From the NCBI GenBank assembly GCA_019634625.1, contig JAHCBA010000014.1:1-64000 (forward strand): DNA of 64,000 nt, in the 5' to 3' direction. The stretch is from Verrucomicrobiia bacterium. Its GTDB lineage: Bacteria > Verrucomicrobiota > Verrucomicrobiia > Limisphaerales > CAIMTB01. The notes below the pieces were generated by a model, which was given only the letters and a program-made list of their open reading frames with translations, searched no databases and was not told the origin of the DNA. Shown here piece after piece: positions 54,206 through 62,312 of this stretch; position 1 is the first letter of the stretch; each line of letters starts with the position of its first letter. The position numbers and the translations under genes are program-made.

Positions 54206-56944
54206 GTGAATACCACCACCGCCCGCTCCCATCGCGCCTCCAGCCACGCCGCCTCTTCCCACCCCGCCGGCGAACCGCACGAAGACAACGCCGCCTGGAT
54301 CCGCGTCCTCGAGGAAGGCCTCGCCCGCGAACTTCGCCGCCAACGGCCCGAACAATCCGCCACCTTCCTCGAGAATCTCATCGATCACCTCCGCCGCGCC
54401 GGCATCAACGCCCCCTCCCTCACCCATACCCCCTACCGCAACACCATCCCCGCCGACCAGCAGCCCGAATACCCCGGCGATCTCCAGATCGAACGCCGCA
54501 TCAAAAGCATCTGCCGCTGGAACGCCATGGCCATGGTGGTCCATGGTAACAAGGTCTCCGACGGATTGGGAGGCCACATCTCCAGCTACGCCTCCTCCGC
54601 CACCCTCTACGAGGTCGGCTACAACCACTTCTTTCGCGGCGCCGACGTCGGGGCCCTCGGGGACCTCATCTACTTCCAGGGCCATACCACCCCGGGCAAC
54701 TACGCCCGCGCCTTCCTCGAAGGTCGCCTCTCCGCCCGGCACCTCCAGAACTTCCGCCGCGAACTCGCCCCCGACGGCGGCCTGTCCTCCTATCCGCATC
54801 CCTACCTGATGCCGGACTTCTGGCAGTTCCCCACCGTCTCCATGGGCCTCGGCCCCATCAATTCCCTCTACCAGGCCCGCTACATCCGTTACCTCAAGGC
54901 CCGCCAGCTCCTCCCCGAAGGCCGCGAACCCCACGTCTGGTCCTTCATCGGCGACGGCGAAAGCGATGAACCCGAATCCCTCGGCGCCATCGCCATGGCC
55001 GGCCGTGAACACCTCGACAACCTCACCTGGATCATTAACTGCAATCTCCAGCGCCTCGACGGCCCCGTCCGTGGCAATGGCAAGATCATCCAGGAACTCG
55101 AAGGCCTCTTCCGCGGCGCCGGCTGGAATGTCATCAAGCTCATCTGGGGCCGCGACTGGGATCCCCTCTTCGCCGCCGATCACGACGGCCTCCTCCAGCG
55201 CCGCATGGAGGAATGCGTCGATGGCGATTTCCAGAAGTTCTCCGTCGAGTCCGGCAGCTACATCCGGAAGCACTTCTTCGGCAAATACCCCGCCCTCAAG
55301 GCCCGCATCAATCACCTCTCCGACACCCAGCTCACCAAGATGCTCCGCGGCGGCCACGACTCCCGCAAAGTCTATGCCGCCTATGCCGCCGCCCTCGCCC
55401 ACTCCGGCCAGCCCACCGTCATCCTCGCCAAAACCGTCAAGGGCTACGGCCTCGGCGAAGCCGGCGAAGGCCGCAACATCTCCCATCAGCAGAAAAAACT
55501 GAACGAAAAGGAACTCCGCGAGTTCCGTGCCCGCTTCGAAATCCCCGTCTCCGACGAGGACATCGCCGAACTCCCCTTCTATCGCCCCCCCGAGGACAGC
55601 CCCGAAGTCCGCTACGTCCGCTCCCGCCGCAAGGCCCTCGGCGGTGAAATCCCCCGTCGCACACCCGTCTCCCAGACCCTCCCCATCCCCGCCCTCGACA
55701 CCTTCGGGGCCGAGGCCCTCAAAGGCTCCGGACATCGCGAGGCCTCCACCACCATGGCCTTCGTCGATCTCCTCAAACGCCTCCTCCGCGACGAGGGGCT
55801 CGGACGCCACATCGTTCCCATCATCCCCGACGAGGCCCGCACCTTCGGCATGGAGGCCATGTTCCCCGAATTCGGCATCTACTCCTCCAAAGGCCAGCTC
55901 TACGAACCCGTCGATCGCAAATCCCTCAGCTACTACCACGAGGCCACCGACGGACAGATCCTCGAGGAAGGCATCACCGAGGCCGGTTCCATGGCCTCCT
56001 TCATCGCCGCCGGCACCGCCCACGCCAACCTCGGCGTCACCACCGTCCCCTTCTACATCTACTACTCGATGTTCGGCTTCCAGAGGGTCGGTGACTCCAT
56101 CTGGGCCGCCGCCGACAGCCGCGCCCGCGGCTTCCTCCTCGGGGCCACCGCCGGACGCACCACCCTCAACGGCGAAGGACTCCAGCACCAGGACGGCCAC
56201 AGCCATCTCGCCGCCGCCTCCGTCCCCAACCTCCTCGCCTACGACCCCGCCTTCGCCTACGAACTCGCCGTCATTATCGCCGACGGCCTCCAACGCATGT
56301 ACGGCCAGGGCGAGGACGTCCTCTACTACATCACCCTCTACAACGAGAACCATCCCCAGCCCCCCATGCCGGCCCATGCCCCCGAAGGCATCCTCAAGGG
56401 CCTCTACAAATTCCAGCCCGGTCCCGCCGGCCTCTCCCACCGCGCCCACCTCCTCGGCAGCGGCCCCATCATCCGTTCCGCCCTCAAAGCCCAGGAAATC
56501 CTCGCCCGCTACGACGTCTCGGCCGATGTCTGGAGCGCCACCAGCTACAAACTCCTCCGCAACGAAGCCCTCGCCTGCCGCCGCTGGAACCTCCTCCACC
56601 CCTCCGAACCGCCCCGCCGCTCCTACCTCGAAACCGTCCTCTCCCCCGAAACCGGCGTCTTCGTCGCCGTCTCCGATCACATGAAGCTCGTCCCCGACCA
56701 GATCGCCCCCTGGGTCCCAGGCGGCCTCACCTCCCTCGGCACCGACGGCTTCGGACGCAGCGAAACCCGCGACAACCTCCGGCGCTTCTTCGAGATCGAC
56801 GCCGAATCCACCGCCCTCGCCACCCTCGCCGCCCTTGCCGACCAGGGCGCCCTTCCCCGCACCACCGTCGCCCAGGCCATCATCGACCTCGGCATCGATC
56901 CCGAAAAACCCTTCCCCCAACTCGCCCAGCCCACCGCCTCGTAA
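54206..56944 (+). CDS. aceE: Pyruvate dehydrogenase E1 component (homodimeric)
   Basis: A 912-residue TPP enzyme of the AceE type. NKVSDGLGGHISSYASSATLYEVGYNHFF lies near the N-terminus (split by the dimer interface). The TPP motif GDGESDEPESLGAI with NCNLQRLDGPV follows. EEGITEAGSMASF and the C-terminal SDHMKLVPDQIAPWVPG match the family. It decarboxylates pyruvate and acetylates the lipoyl E2, which is not in the window. It uses a GTG start at 54206, about where the Ser/His-rich N-tail begins; a later start would lose only that tail. Divergent from the lipoate ligase gene. Confidence 0.96.
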   Translation: MNTTTARSHRASSHAASSHPAGEPHEDNAAWIRVLEEGLARELRRQRPEQSATFLENLIDHLRRAGINAPSLTHTPYRNTIPADQQPEYPGDLQIERRIKSICRWNAMAMVVHGNKVSDGLGGHISSYASSATLYEVGYNHFFRGADVGALGDLIYFQGHTTPGNYARAFLEGRLSARHLQNFRRELAPDGGLSSYPHPYLMPDFWQFPTVSMGLGPINSLYQARYIRYLKARQLLPEGREPHVWSFIGDGESDEPESLGAIAMAGREHLDNLTWIINCNLQRLDGPVRGNGKIIQELEGLFRGAGWNVIKLIWGRDWDPLFAADHDGLLQRRMEECVDGDFQKFSVESGSYIRKHFFGKYPALKARINHLSDTQLTKMLRGGHDSRKVYAAYAAALAHSGQPTVILAKTVKGYGLGEAGEGRNISHQQKKLNEKELREFRARFEIPVSDEDIAELPFYRPPEDSPEVRYVRSRRKALGGEIPRRTPVSQTLPIPALDTFGAEALKGSGHREASTTMAFVDLLKRLLRDEGLGRHIVPIIPDEARTFGMEAMFPEFGIYSSKGQLYEPVDRKSLSYYHEATDGQILEEGITEAGSMASFIAAGTAHANLGVTTVPFYIYYSMFGFQRVGDSIWAAADSRARGFLLGATAGRTTLNGEGLQHQDGHSHLAAASVPNLLAYDPAFAYELAVIIADGLQRMYGQGEDVLYYITLYNENHPQPPMPAHAPEGILKGLYKFQPGPAGLSHRAHLLGSGPIIRSALKAQEILARYDVSADVWSATSYKLLRNEALACRRWNLLHPSEPPRRSYLETVLSPETGVFVAVSDHMKLVPDQIAPWVPGGLTSLGTDGFGRSETRDNLRRFFEIDAESTALATLAALADQGALPRTTVAQAIIDLGIDPEKPFPQLAQPTAS

Positions 56945-57098
56945 TGGCGGCAACCTGGAATCCGATTCGCCGCTCGTCCCGAAGCCCAGACGGCGCATCG
57001 GTCCGTTCCGAGGCCCGGGTTCCACGCGGCCACAAGCGAGTGGTGCGTCCCAATCTGAACCCGCGGAACGCATCCCTGGCCCAGCCCTGGCCCACCCC

Positions 57099-57806
57099 TC
57101 ACCGATCCCACCGCCATTCCCCGTCCACCCTCCGGAACCGCCAGTCCATCGTCGCCCCCACCGTCGGGCCAAGTCCCACCTCGAGTTCGACCCGGTCCGG
57201 TCCCAATTCCCGACGTTCCAGTACCCGGAATCCCGGAATCCCCGCCGCCATCGACTCCAGTTCCCGCTGGCCCCCCTCGGAACCCCACCAGCGGCTTGCG
57301 GCCTGCCCCTCGGGCGTGCCATGCGACGCCGACATCCGGATCAGCGCCTGCCAGTCCCTTCGTTCCAGCGCCCACAACAGGGATTCCAGGACCGCCTCCG
57401 GAGTCGCCATTCCCGCCTGCCGCGCTTCCCGGCGCCGGACGTATCCCTCCGGCATCGGCCTCGCCGCGCCGGCTCCCAGGGATGCCAACTGCGCCTTCAG
57501 CCGGTGATGTTCGTTGGAAAGGATCCCCGACCCGCGCTGCCGTTCACGCAACGTCGAGACCCGGTCCCGAAGCCGCATCAGCTCGATCTTCTCCTCGGGA
57601 TCCAAAGCGGACAGCTCCGACATTGGCGCCGCCCCGACCGTCGGCCTCGACGCCTCAGAGGACCGCACCTGGGCCGCCACCTCGGCCCGAACCCGGACGG
57701 CCTCCTCCTGCAAGGCCCCCAACCGATGGTGCTGCCCGAACCACAGGCCGGCCGCCCCCACGGCCAGTCCCCACACCCCCCATCGCACCAACGCCTGAGC
57801 ATTCAT
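57099..57806 (-). CDS. Membrane-anchored coiled-coil protein of the ECF sigma operon
   Basis: 235 residues. One N-terminal transmembrane helix (VRWGVWGLAVGAAGLWFG) is followed by a coiled coil (about 28-115). The C-terminal domain runs TPEAVLESLLWALERRDWQAL to the DWRFRRVDGEWRWDR end, a SnoaL/NTF2-like pattern of small folds that bind ligands. No named family. Its ATG overlaps the upstream gene by four bases (57803-57806), and it is the third gene of an operon led by an ECF sigma factor. It probably works with the membrane partner upstream. Confidence 0.75.
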   Translation of the reverse strand: MNAQALVRWGVWGLAVGAAGLWFGQHHRLGALQEEAVRVRAEVAAQVRSSEASRPTVGAAPMSELSALDPEEKIELMRLRDRVSTLRERQRGSGILSNEHHRLKAQLASLGAGAARPMPEGYVRRREARQAGMATPEAVLESLLWALERRDWQALIRMSASHGTPEGQAASRWWGSEGGQRELESMAAGIPGFRVLERRELGPDRVELEVGLGPTVGATMDWRFRRVDGEWRWDR

Positions 57807-58948
57807 GGTTGGGGTGGATTGGCCTCATCCGCAGCCGGTTCCGGCTCCGCGGTCCCGGTCGCCGGCACCAGACCGTACCGACGCATGAGTTCAGGACTCA
57901 TCTGAAACGCCGCCCCCGCCGCCCCCTGCGCCTGCCCCCCCGCCCCTCCCGGCCGCCCCGGCTGTCCCGCCGGGTCCGGACTCCCCGTCGCCCCGGGCTG
58001 CCCCGCGCCGCCGAAACCCGGGGGCGACGGCCAACCGTCGGCCACCATGTACAGCACACCGTTGTGCCACTGCAGCGCGCCCGGGTTCCGGGTGGCCACC
58101 TCCATGTGCACCGACCCGTCGCACAGACCCACGTTCCCGTGCAGCGGGCAGCGGGAGAACACCCGCGACGGCTCGACCTCATGCCGCCCGGGGCCCGGCG
58201 ACAGCATTTCGTAGGAGATGTTCGCCGGTCCCAACGTCGCCCAGTCCGGCGCCGGAACCCGGTCCTTGTCAGCCGGACAGATCAGCGCCGTGGTCTGGAC
58301 CAGCTCATGGCTGATGGACTGAAAGTTCGGAGGGAACTGGTCGTCGTTGTCCGTGGCATACACCCGCGCCGCCAGACCGATCCTCTTCAGGTTGTTCACA
58401 CACCGGATCGCCCACGCCCGCTCCTCCTGCTGTATCGCCTCGATGTCCTCCGGCGCCAGGCGTTCCCGTTGCGACGCGAGTTCGGCCCGCAGGGCGGCAT
58501 TCTCCTCCTCCAGCCGGTCGAGGGCCGCCACTTCATCCGACAGCGCCTCGACCCGTTCCCGCAGCCGCAGCAATTCCTCCCGTTCATCCGGAACGAAGAC
58601 ACGCCCCAGGACCGGCGGTGCGGACCTCCCGACCCCGATGGCTTCCAGGCCGTCCAGGGTTTCGCGCAGGGTCGCCAGTTCTCCGCGCAGCGTCCTCATT
58701 TCGCCCTGCTGCATGACCACACCCCCGGCCAACCCCACCGCCACCACGGCCGGAACGAGCAGACCCCACCCGGCCCACCGCCGACCATTCGGTCCGTCCA
58801 ATCCCCGGGCCTTCCCCTCGTCGGCCCCGCCCGCTCCCCGCACGGCCCTGCGACCGACCTCCTCCAGCTTGCCGGTAAGGCCCACCGGCGGCGGCGGCGC
58901 CGGGGCCTGACGCAACAGTCTCTCCACGTCCTTGTCGGATACATTCAT
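57803..58948 (-). CDS. Putative anti-sigma-like membrane protein with pseudopilin-like domain
   Basis: 381 residues. A cytoplasmic N-region starts MNVSDKDVERLLRQAP, typical in place for an anti-sigma domain. It is followed by one transmembrane helix (WGLLVPAVVAVGLAGGVVM), a coiled coil (about 83-165), and a domain with RCVNNLKRIGLAARVYATDNDDQFPPNF. This last piece and CPLHGNVGLCDGSVHM resemble the DUF1559/pseudopilin tail, but the prepilin leader is missing. A Gly/Pro-rich C-tail follows. The overlap with the sigma gene (four bases) suggests it senses or anchors the sigma factor. The anti-sigma role is inferred. Confidence 0.75.
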   Translation of the reverse strand: MNVSDKDVERLLRQAPAPPPPVGLTGKLEEVGRRAVRGAGGADEGKARGLDGPNGRRWAGWGLLVPAVVAVGLAGGVVMQQGEMRTLRGELATLRETLDGLEAIGVGRSAPPVLGRVFVPDEREELLRLRERVEALSDEVAALDRLEEENAALRAELASQRERLAPEDIEAIQQEERAWAIRCVNNLKRIGLAARVYATDNDDQFPPNFQSISHELVQTTALICPADKDRVPAPDWATLGPANISYEMLSPGPGRHEVEPSRVFSRCPLHGNVGLCDGSVHMEVATRNPGALQWHNGVLYMVADGWPSPPGFGGAGQPGATGSPDPAGQPGRPGGAGGQAQGAAGAAFQMSPELMRRYGLVPATGTAEPEPAADEANPPQP

Positions 58949-59598
58949 GGCTTCGAAGTACGGATCGATTTCTTATCAACCGCTGTGCCGGAACCGGTTT
59001 GCCCGGTGCCCACCAGGTTGACCGGGGTCCCGGATACGCCGCCCACTCCACCCCGGGCCTCCGCGACGGCCAGTGCCCGACGCACCTTCCCCACCGCGTC
59101 CCGCACCCGGAACTTCACCGTGCTTACCGCGATCCCCATCGCCTCCGCCGTCTCCTCCAGCGTCAGCTCCTGATAGTAATGCAGGTGAACCGTCTCCCGC
59201 AGCCCCTGTTCCAACCGGTCCACCGCCGCATACACCGCCGCCGCCGTGTCGTTTCGGACCGCCGCGTCGTCCGGTGCCGCCTCCCCATCGCTCAACCCAT
59301 GCCACCACGCGTCCCCCCGTGCCTCGAATCGACGGTCCGATCGCAACCAGTCCACATACGTCCGGTAGGCGATCCGATGCAGCCACGACGATACCGTGGA
59401 ACGCCCCTCGAATCCTCCCAACGACGTCCAGGCCCGGCAAAAGGTCTGCTGCGTCAATTCCACCGCATCCGACTCCGATCCGCCCAACCGCCTCAGAAAG
59501 GCATAGATCCGGGCCGTGAAGGTCCGGACCAAATGCGTCGCGGCGTCTTCATCGCCGTCCCGGGCCGCCCTCACCCATGACATCGCCGGTTCCTTCAT
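58945..59598 (-). CDS. ECF RNA polymerase sigma factor
   Basis: 217 residues. Region 2 has DAVELTQQTFCRAWTSLGGFEGRSTVSSWLHRIAYRTYVDWLR. The linker is Asp/Ala-rich. Region 4 has LTLEETAEAMGIAVSTVKFRVRDAVGKVRRAL, a helix-turn-helix reading the -35 element. A C-terminal extension of about 30 residues (GGVSGTPVNLVGTGQTGSG) is not part of the standard fold. It heads a three-gene operon with two membrane coiled-coil proteins, overlapping the next gene by four bases. Start at 59598 or the second ATG five codons later. Confidence 0.93.
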   Translation of the reverse strand: MKEPAMSWVRAARDGDEDAATHLVRTFTARIYAFLRRLGGSESDAVELTQQTFCRAWTSLGGFEGRSTVSSWLHRIAYRTYVDWLRSDRRFEARGDAWWHGLSDGEAAPDDAAVRNDTAAAVYAAVDRLEQGLRETVHLHYYQELTLEETAEAMGIAVSTVKFRVRDAVGKVRRALAVAEARGGVGGVSGTPVNLVGTGQTGSGTAVDKKSIRTSKP

Positions 59599-59710
59599 CG
59601 CATCTCCAGCACTTGGTCGGAAATCCCGGGCCCGGTGGACAATGAAATCGATGACCGCACCCCGACCGACGCCGACGCCAGGGGATCAAAAGACAACAAA
59701 CATATAGTAG

Positions 59711-59732
59711 GTCAGGCATAGTATTGTTGACG
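59711..59732 (+). repeat. Dispersed 22-bp repeat, best-conserved copy
   Basis: Reads GTCAGGC-N9-TTGACG with a single difference from the window consensus. It is followed by CGCGG, similar to the flanks at 6549 and 25860. Confidence 0.75.
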
Positions 59733-59749
59733 CGCGGTGATGATAATAA

Positions 59750-59771
59750 GTCAGGCGTATTGTTGTTGACG
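59750..59771 (+). repeat. Dispersed 22-bp repeat, direct second copy
   Basis: Reads GTCAGGC-N9-TTGACG, with central bases GTATTGTTG. It lies 17 bases after the preceding copy in the same orientation, unlike the inverted pairs at the other loci. Confidence 0.7.
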
Positions 59772-59798
59772 TGAATTCGATGTTGGCGCCCCCAAGTA

Positions 59799-59912
59799 AT
59801 GGCGGGCGGCGAGTTCTATGCCTTGATCAGCAACTTCTTCCGATACGGGCTCGTCGATTCCACGATCACCCTGGACGGCGGAGGGGCCTGCATCGTCGCC
59901 CTGCAGGGATGA
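59799..59912 (+). CDS. Candidate 37-residue small ORF or gene remnant
   Basis: ATG at 59799 opens a 37-codon frame whose residues (EFYALISNFFRYGLVDSTI and TLDGGGACIVALQG) look more protein-like than the surrounding frames. No ribosome binding site is seen. It might be a decayed gene end captured next to the two repeats. No family recognised. Confidence 0.2.
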   Translation: MAGGEFYALISNFFRYGLVDSTITLDGGGACIVALQG

Positions 59913-60144
59913 AGCGGTACCGGTTCGAGTGGCCCACGTCCCCAATCCCCCGCTCGCTGCCGGAGCTGCCCTCGTCATCTCTCTCGGCCCAGCGCCCAAG
60001 GGGATTGCCAGACGGGCGGTCCCCATTCCCAGGTATGCGTGGAAGCGGCCCCCCATATTGGCGACGCGGCGATCGCCGGAAAAATCCGGGCGAAAACCCG
60101 CTTGCATGCTCCCGCCCTGCCGCCCCATAAAAGCCGTCGCCGTT

Positions 60145-60229
60145 GCGCACGTGGCGGAATTGGCAGACGCGCTACTTTGAGGTGGTAGTGGAGTAATCCG
60201 TGCAGGTTCAAGTCCTGCCGTGCGCACCA
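60145..60229 (+). tRNA. tRNA-Leu (GAG)
   Basis: An 85-nt class II tRNA. Acceptor stem GCGCACG (60145-60151) pairs with CGTGCGC (60219-60225), discriminator A, encoded CCA at 60227-60229. Anticodon loop TTGAGGT at 60177-60183 gives anticodon GAG, reading CUU/CUC. The variable arm GGAGTAATCC forms a short stem, and the T arm is GCAGG-TTCAAGT-CCTGC. Confidence 0.97.
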
Positions 60230-60268
60230 TTGATCGACAACCCGGGCCGGCAGGCGGTTCCATTGGCC

Positions 60269-60529
60269 ATGCGGCGACGCTTTTCAACTCTTGGCGCCCT
60301 CCTCTTGGGCACCCTCCTCGTCGGCGGTTGCGCCAATCGCTACGTCATCACCACCACCCACGGCGCCAAGCTGGTCACCGCCAGTAAACCCCGATTGGTG
60401 GGCAGCATGTACGTGTACAAAGACGCCAACCGGCAGCCCGTCGAAATCAGCACGATGCGCGTCCGCCAGATCGAGCCTTACTCGCGCGCGGCCGCCGGCT
60501 CTCAGTTGCTGGTGCCCGAGCTTCGATAA
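60269..60529 (+). CDS. YgdI/YgdR-like (DUF903) small lipoprotein
   Basis: 86 residues. A lipoprotein signal ends LLVGGC (lipobox LVGGC, Cys at about 21). The mature part, NRYVITTTHGAKLVTASKPRL, then YVYKDANRQPVEISTMRVRQIEP, is the YgdI/YgdR SH3-like fold with the GxxVxTxxKP and YxYxDxxG-type signatures. Function unknown; an envelope lipoprotein. The start at 60269 is 39 bases after tRNA-Leu. Its 3' end overlaps the convergent ribE gene by 83 bases. Confidence 0.85.
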   Translation: MRRRFSTLGALLLGTLLVGGCANRYVITTTHGAKLVTASKPRLVGSMYVYKDANRQPVEISTMRVRQIEPYSRAAAGSQLLVPELR

Positions 60530-61115
60530 GCCGCTCCACATACTTCCCCAGTAGATCCGCCTCCAGGTTCACCCGGTCGCCCACCCGCCGCTCCGCCAAC
60601 TGGGTCACCTCCCGCGTGTGCGGAATGATCCACATCCGGATCACGTCCCCACGCACCTCGGCCACCGTCAGGCTGATCCCGTCCACGGCCACCGAACCCT
60701 TGTAAAGAAAGTACCGCATCAGCTCCGCCGGCGGGCGAACCTCCAGCACCCAGTCGGCCCCGGACGCTTCCCACCGCACGATCTCCCCCGTGCCATCCAC
60801 GTGACCGGTCACGAAATGCCCCCCCAGCCGGTCGTTCATCCTCATGGACCGCTCGAGATTCACCCGGCTCCCCTCGGTCGCCTGGTGGAAACTCGTCACC
60901 CGCCAGGTCTCCTCCAGAAGATCAAACTGCAACCGCACCCCGCCCTTCACGCGTCCCACACCCACCACGGTCAGACAGCAGCCGTTCACCGCGACGCTTT
61001 CCCCGATACGCACCCCGCGCCCCGCCGTCCGCGCCTCCACCACCAGCCGGATTCCGCCTTCCGTCCGGCGCACCGCCACCACCCGGCCCGCCTCCTCCAC
61101 AATGCCGCTGAACAT
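60447..61115 (-). CDS. ribE: Riboflavin synthase, alpha chain
   Basis: 222 residues; two tandem lumazine-binding barrels. MFSGIVEEAGRV opens the first, with SVAVNGCCLTV. The second starts GHFVTGHVDGTGEI and has GSVAVDGISLTV. It dismutates two 6,7-dimethyl-8-ribityllumazines to riboflavin. The fold ends near LLGKYVERLI; a basic 25-residue tail (RRPRASKARSGGRASC) follows. That tail is encoded in the overlap with the convergent lipoprotein gene. ribD lies 32 bases upstream, giving ribD-ribE order. Confidence 0.96.
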   Translation of the reverse strand: MFSGIVEEAGRVVAVRRTEGGIRLVVEARTAGRGVRIGESVAVNGCCLTVVGVGRVKGGVRLQFDLLEETWRVTSFHQATEGSRVNLERSMRMNDRLGGHFVTGHVDGTGEIVRWEASGADWVLEVRPPAELMRYFLYKGSVAVDGISLTVAEVRGDVIRMWIIPHTREVTQLAERRVGDRVNLEADLLGKYVERLIEARAPATESRRPRASKARSGGRASC

Positions 61116-61147
61116 CCGGAAAGCTTCCAGCCCACCCAGCCCGGAAA

Positions 61148-62299
61148 TCAATTCCCGTCGATGCGCGCCGTCAGGAACAAGTCCGGCCCAAAGCGTCGCC
61201 ATTCCACCCGGCCCAACCGCAACGCCTCCGCCAGCGAACCCGCCCCTTGCCCGCCCACACCGGGCAATGCATCCCTTCCGCCCAGGACCATCGGCGCATA
61301 GAAGAACGCCACCCGTTGCACCAGGCCCGCTCCCAGGAACGACGCATTGACTTCGCCGCCCCCTTCGACCAGCAGGCTGGTGCAGTCGTCCGTATTCCCC
61401 ATCGTCCGCAGCAACCACGGCAGATCCACACCGCCCTTGGGCCCGGTCGGCCCCACCCATACCCGCACCCTTCGCGTCAGCTCCCGCACCCGCCGTTCCG
61501 GAGCGGCATCGGTCACGACCACGGTGGTCCTGTCCGCCCACTCGTCACTCACCAAGGCCGCCCCCAGCGGCGTTCGCGCCCGCGAATCCAGAATCCATCG
61601 TCGCGGCATCGGAGGCCCGCCCTGCGCCTGGTCCCCGGTGCCCCTCCCCAGCCGCACCGTCAGGCTCGGATCGTCCGCCAGCACGGTCCGCACCCCGACC
61701 ACGATGCCGTCGGCCCGTCGCCGCAATTCCATCGCCATCGCCCGCGCCGCCGGACCCGTGATCCACTTCGATTCGCCCGACGCCGTCGCAATCCTGCCGT
61801 CGAGCGTCATCGCCGCCTTCACCGTCACGAACGGCGTCCCCCGCACAATCCAATGATGGAACCCCTCATTCCAACGCTCCGACGCCTCGGCCAGCACCCC
61901 GGCGGCAACCTCCACGCCGGCCGCCTCGAGAATCGCCAGGCCCCGTCCCCCGTGTCGCGGATTGGGATCGGTCGCCCCCACCACCACCCGCCGGATGCCC
62001 GCCGCCTTCACAGCCTCCGTGCAGGGCGGCGTCCGGCCCTGGGTCGAGCAGGGTTCCAATGTCACGTACAGCGTCGCCCCCGCGGGATCCTGACCGCGCC
62101 GCCGCGCGTCGGACAACGCCTCCACCTCGGCGTGCGGTCCGCCCACGTGCCGATGCCAGCCCTCCCCCAGGCATTGCCCGTCCCGCACCAGCACAGCCCC
62201 GACCATCGGGTTGGGCGATGTCCAGCCGAGTCCCTTCCGGGCCAGCGCCAGCGCCCGGCGCATCCACCGCCTGTCCTCCCTCGCCTCTCCCTCCGGCAC
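61148..62299 (-). CDS. ribD: Bifunctional diaminohydroxyphosphoribosylaminopyrimidine deaminase/reductase
   Basis: 383 residues. The N-terminal deaminase binds zinc through H56 of HAE and C84/C93 of PCSTQGRTPPC, with SPNPMVGAVLV. The C-terminal reductase has VTVKAAMTLDGRIATASGESKWITG, GVRTVLADDP and LLVEGGGEVNASFL for NADPH. It performs the second and third steps of riboflavin synthesis. It lies 13 bases after the truncated cytochrome-like gene on the same strand, probably read through from it, and ahead of ribE. Confidence 0.96.
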   Translation of the reverse strand: MPEGEAREDRRWMRRALALARKGLGWTSPNPMVGAVLVRDGQCLGEGWHRHVGGPHAEVEALSDARRRGQDPAGATLYVTLEPCSTQGRTPPCTEAVKAAGIRRVVVGATDPNPRHGGRGLAILEAAGVEVAAGVLAEASERWNEGFHHWIVRGTPFVTVKAAMTLDGRIATASGESKWITGPAARAMAMELRRRADGIVVGVRTVLADDPSLTVRLGRGTGDQAQGGPPMPRRWILDSRARTPLGAALVSDEWADRTTVVVTDAAPERRVRELTRRVRVWVGPTGPKGGVDLPWLLRTMGNTDDCTSLLVEGGGEVNASFLGAGLVQRVAFFYAPMVLGGRDALPGVGGQGAGSLAEALRLGRVEWRRFGPDLFLTARIDGN

Positions 62300-62312
62300 T
62301 TCGCCCCCCGGT

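Larger units (their letters stand above)
59599..60144. other. Intergenic region with two repeats and a small ORF
   Basis: 546 bases between the ECF operon (minus) and tRNA-Leu (plus). Two 22-bp repeats lie at 59711 and 59750 in the same orientation. An open frame at 59799-59912 is described separately. The rest shows no convincing coding sequence. The promoter for the sigma operon and the one for the tRNA must lie here. Confidence 0.55.

Noticed and set aside
54164-57322. 1,000-residue minus-strand open frame opposite aceE
   Set aside because: Low-complexity Gly/Val/Glu translation; aceE on the plus strand has every family motif.
59764-59795. TTGACG of the 22-bp repeat as a sigma-70 -35 box
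   Set aside because: No -10-like hexamer at 16-18 bases downstream at any locus; the word is better explained as part of a repeat.
62300-62312. FMN riboswitch ahead of ribD
   Set aside because: Only 13 bases separate ribD from the upstream gene, leaving no room for one.
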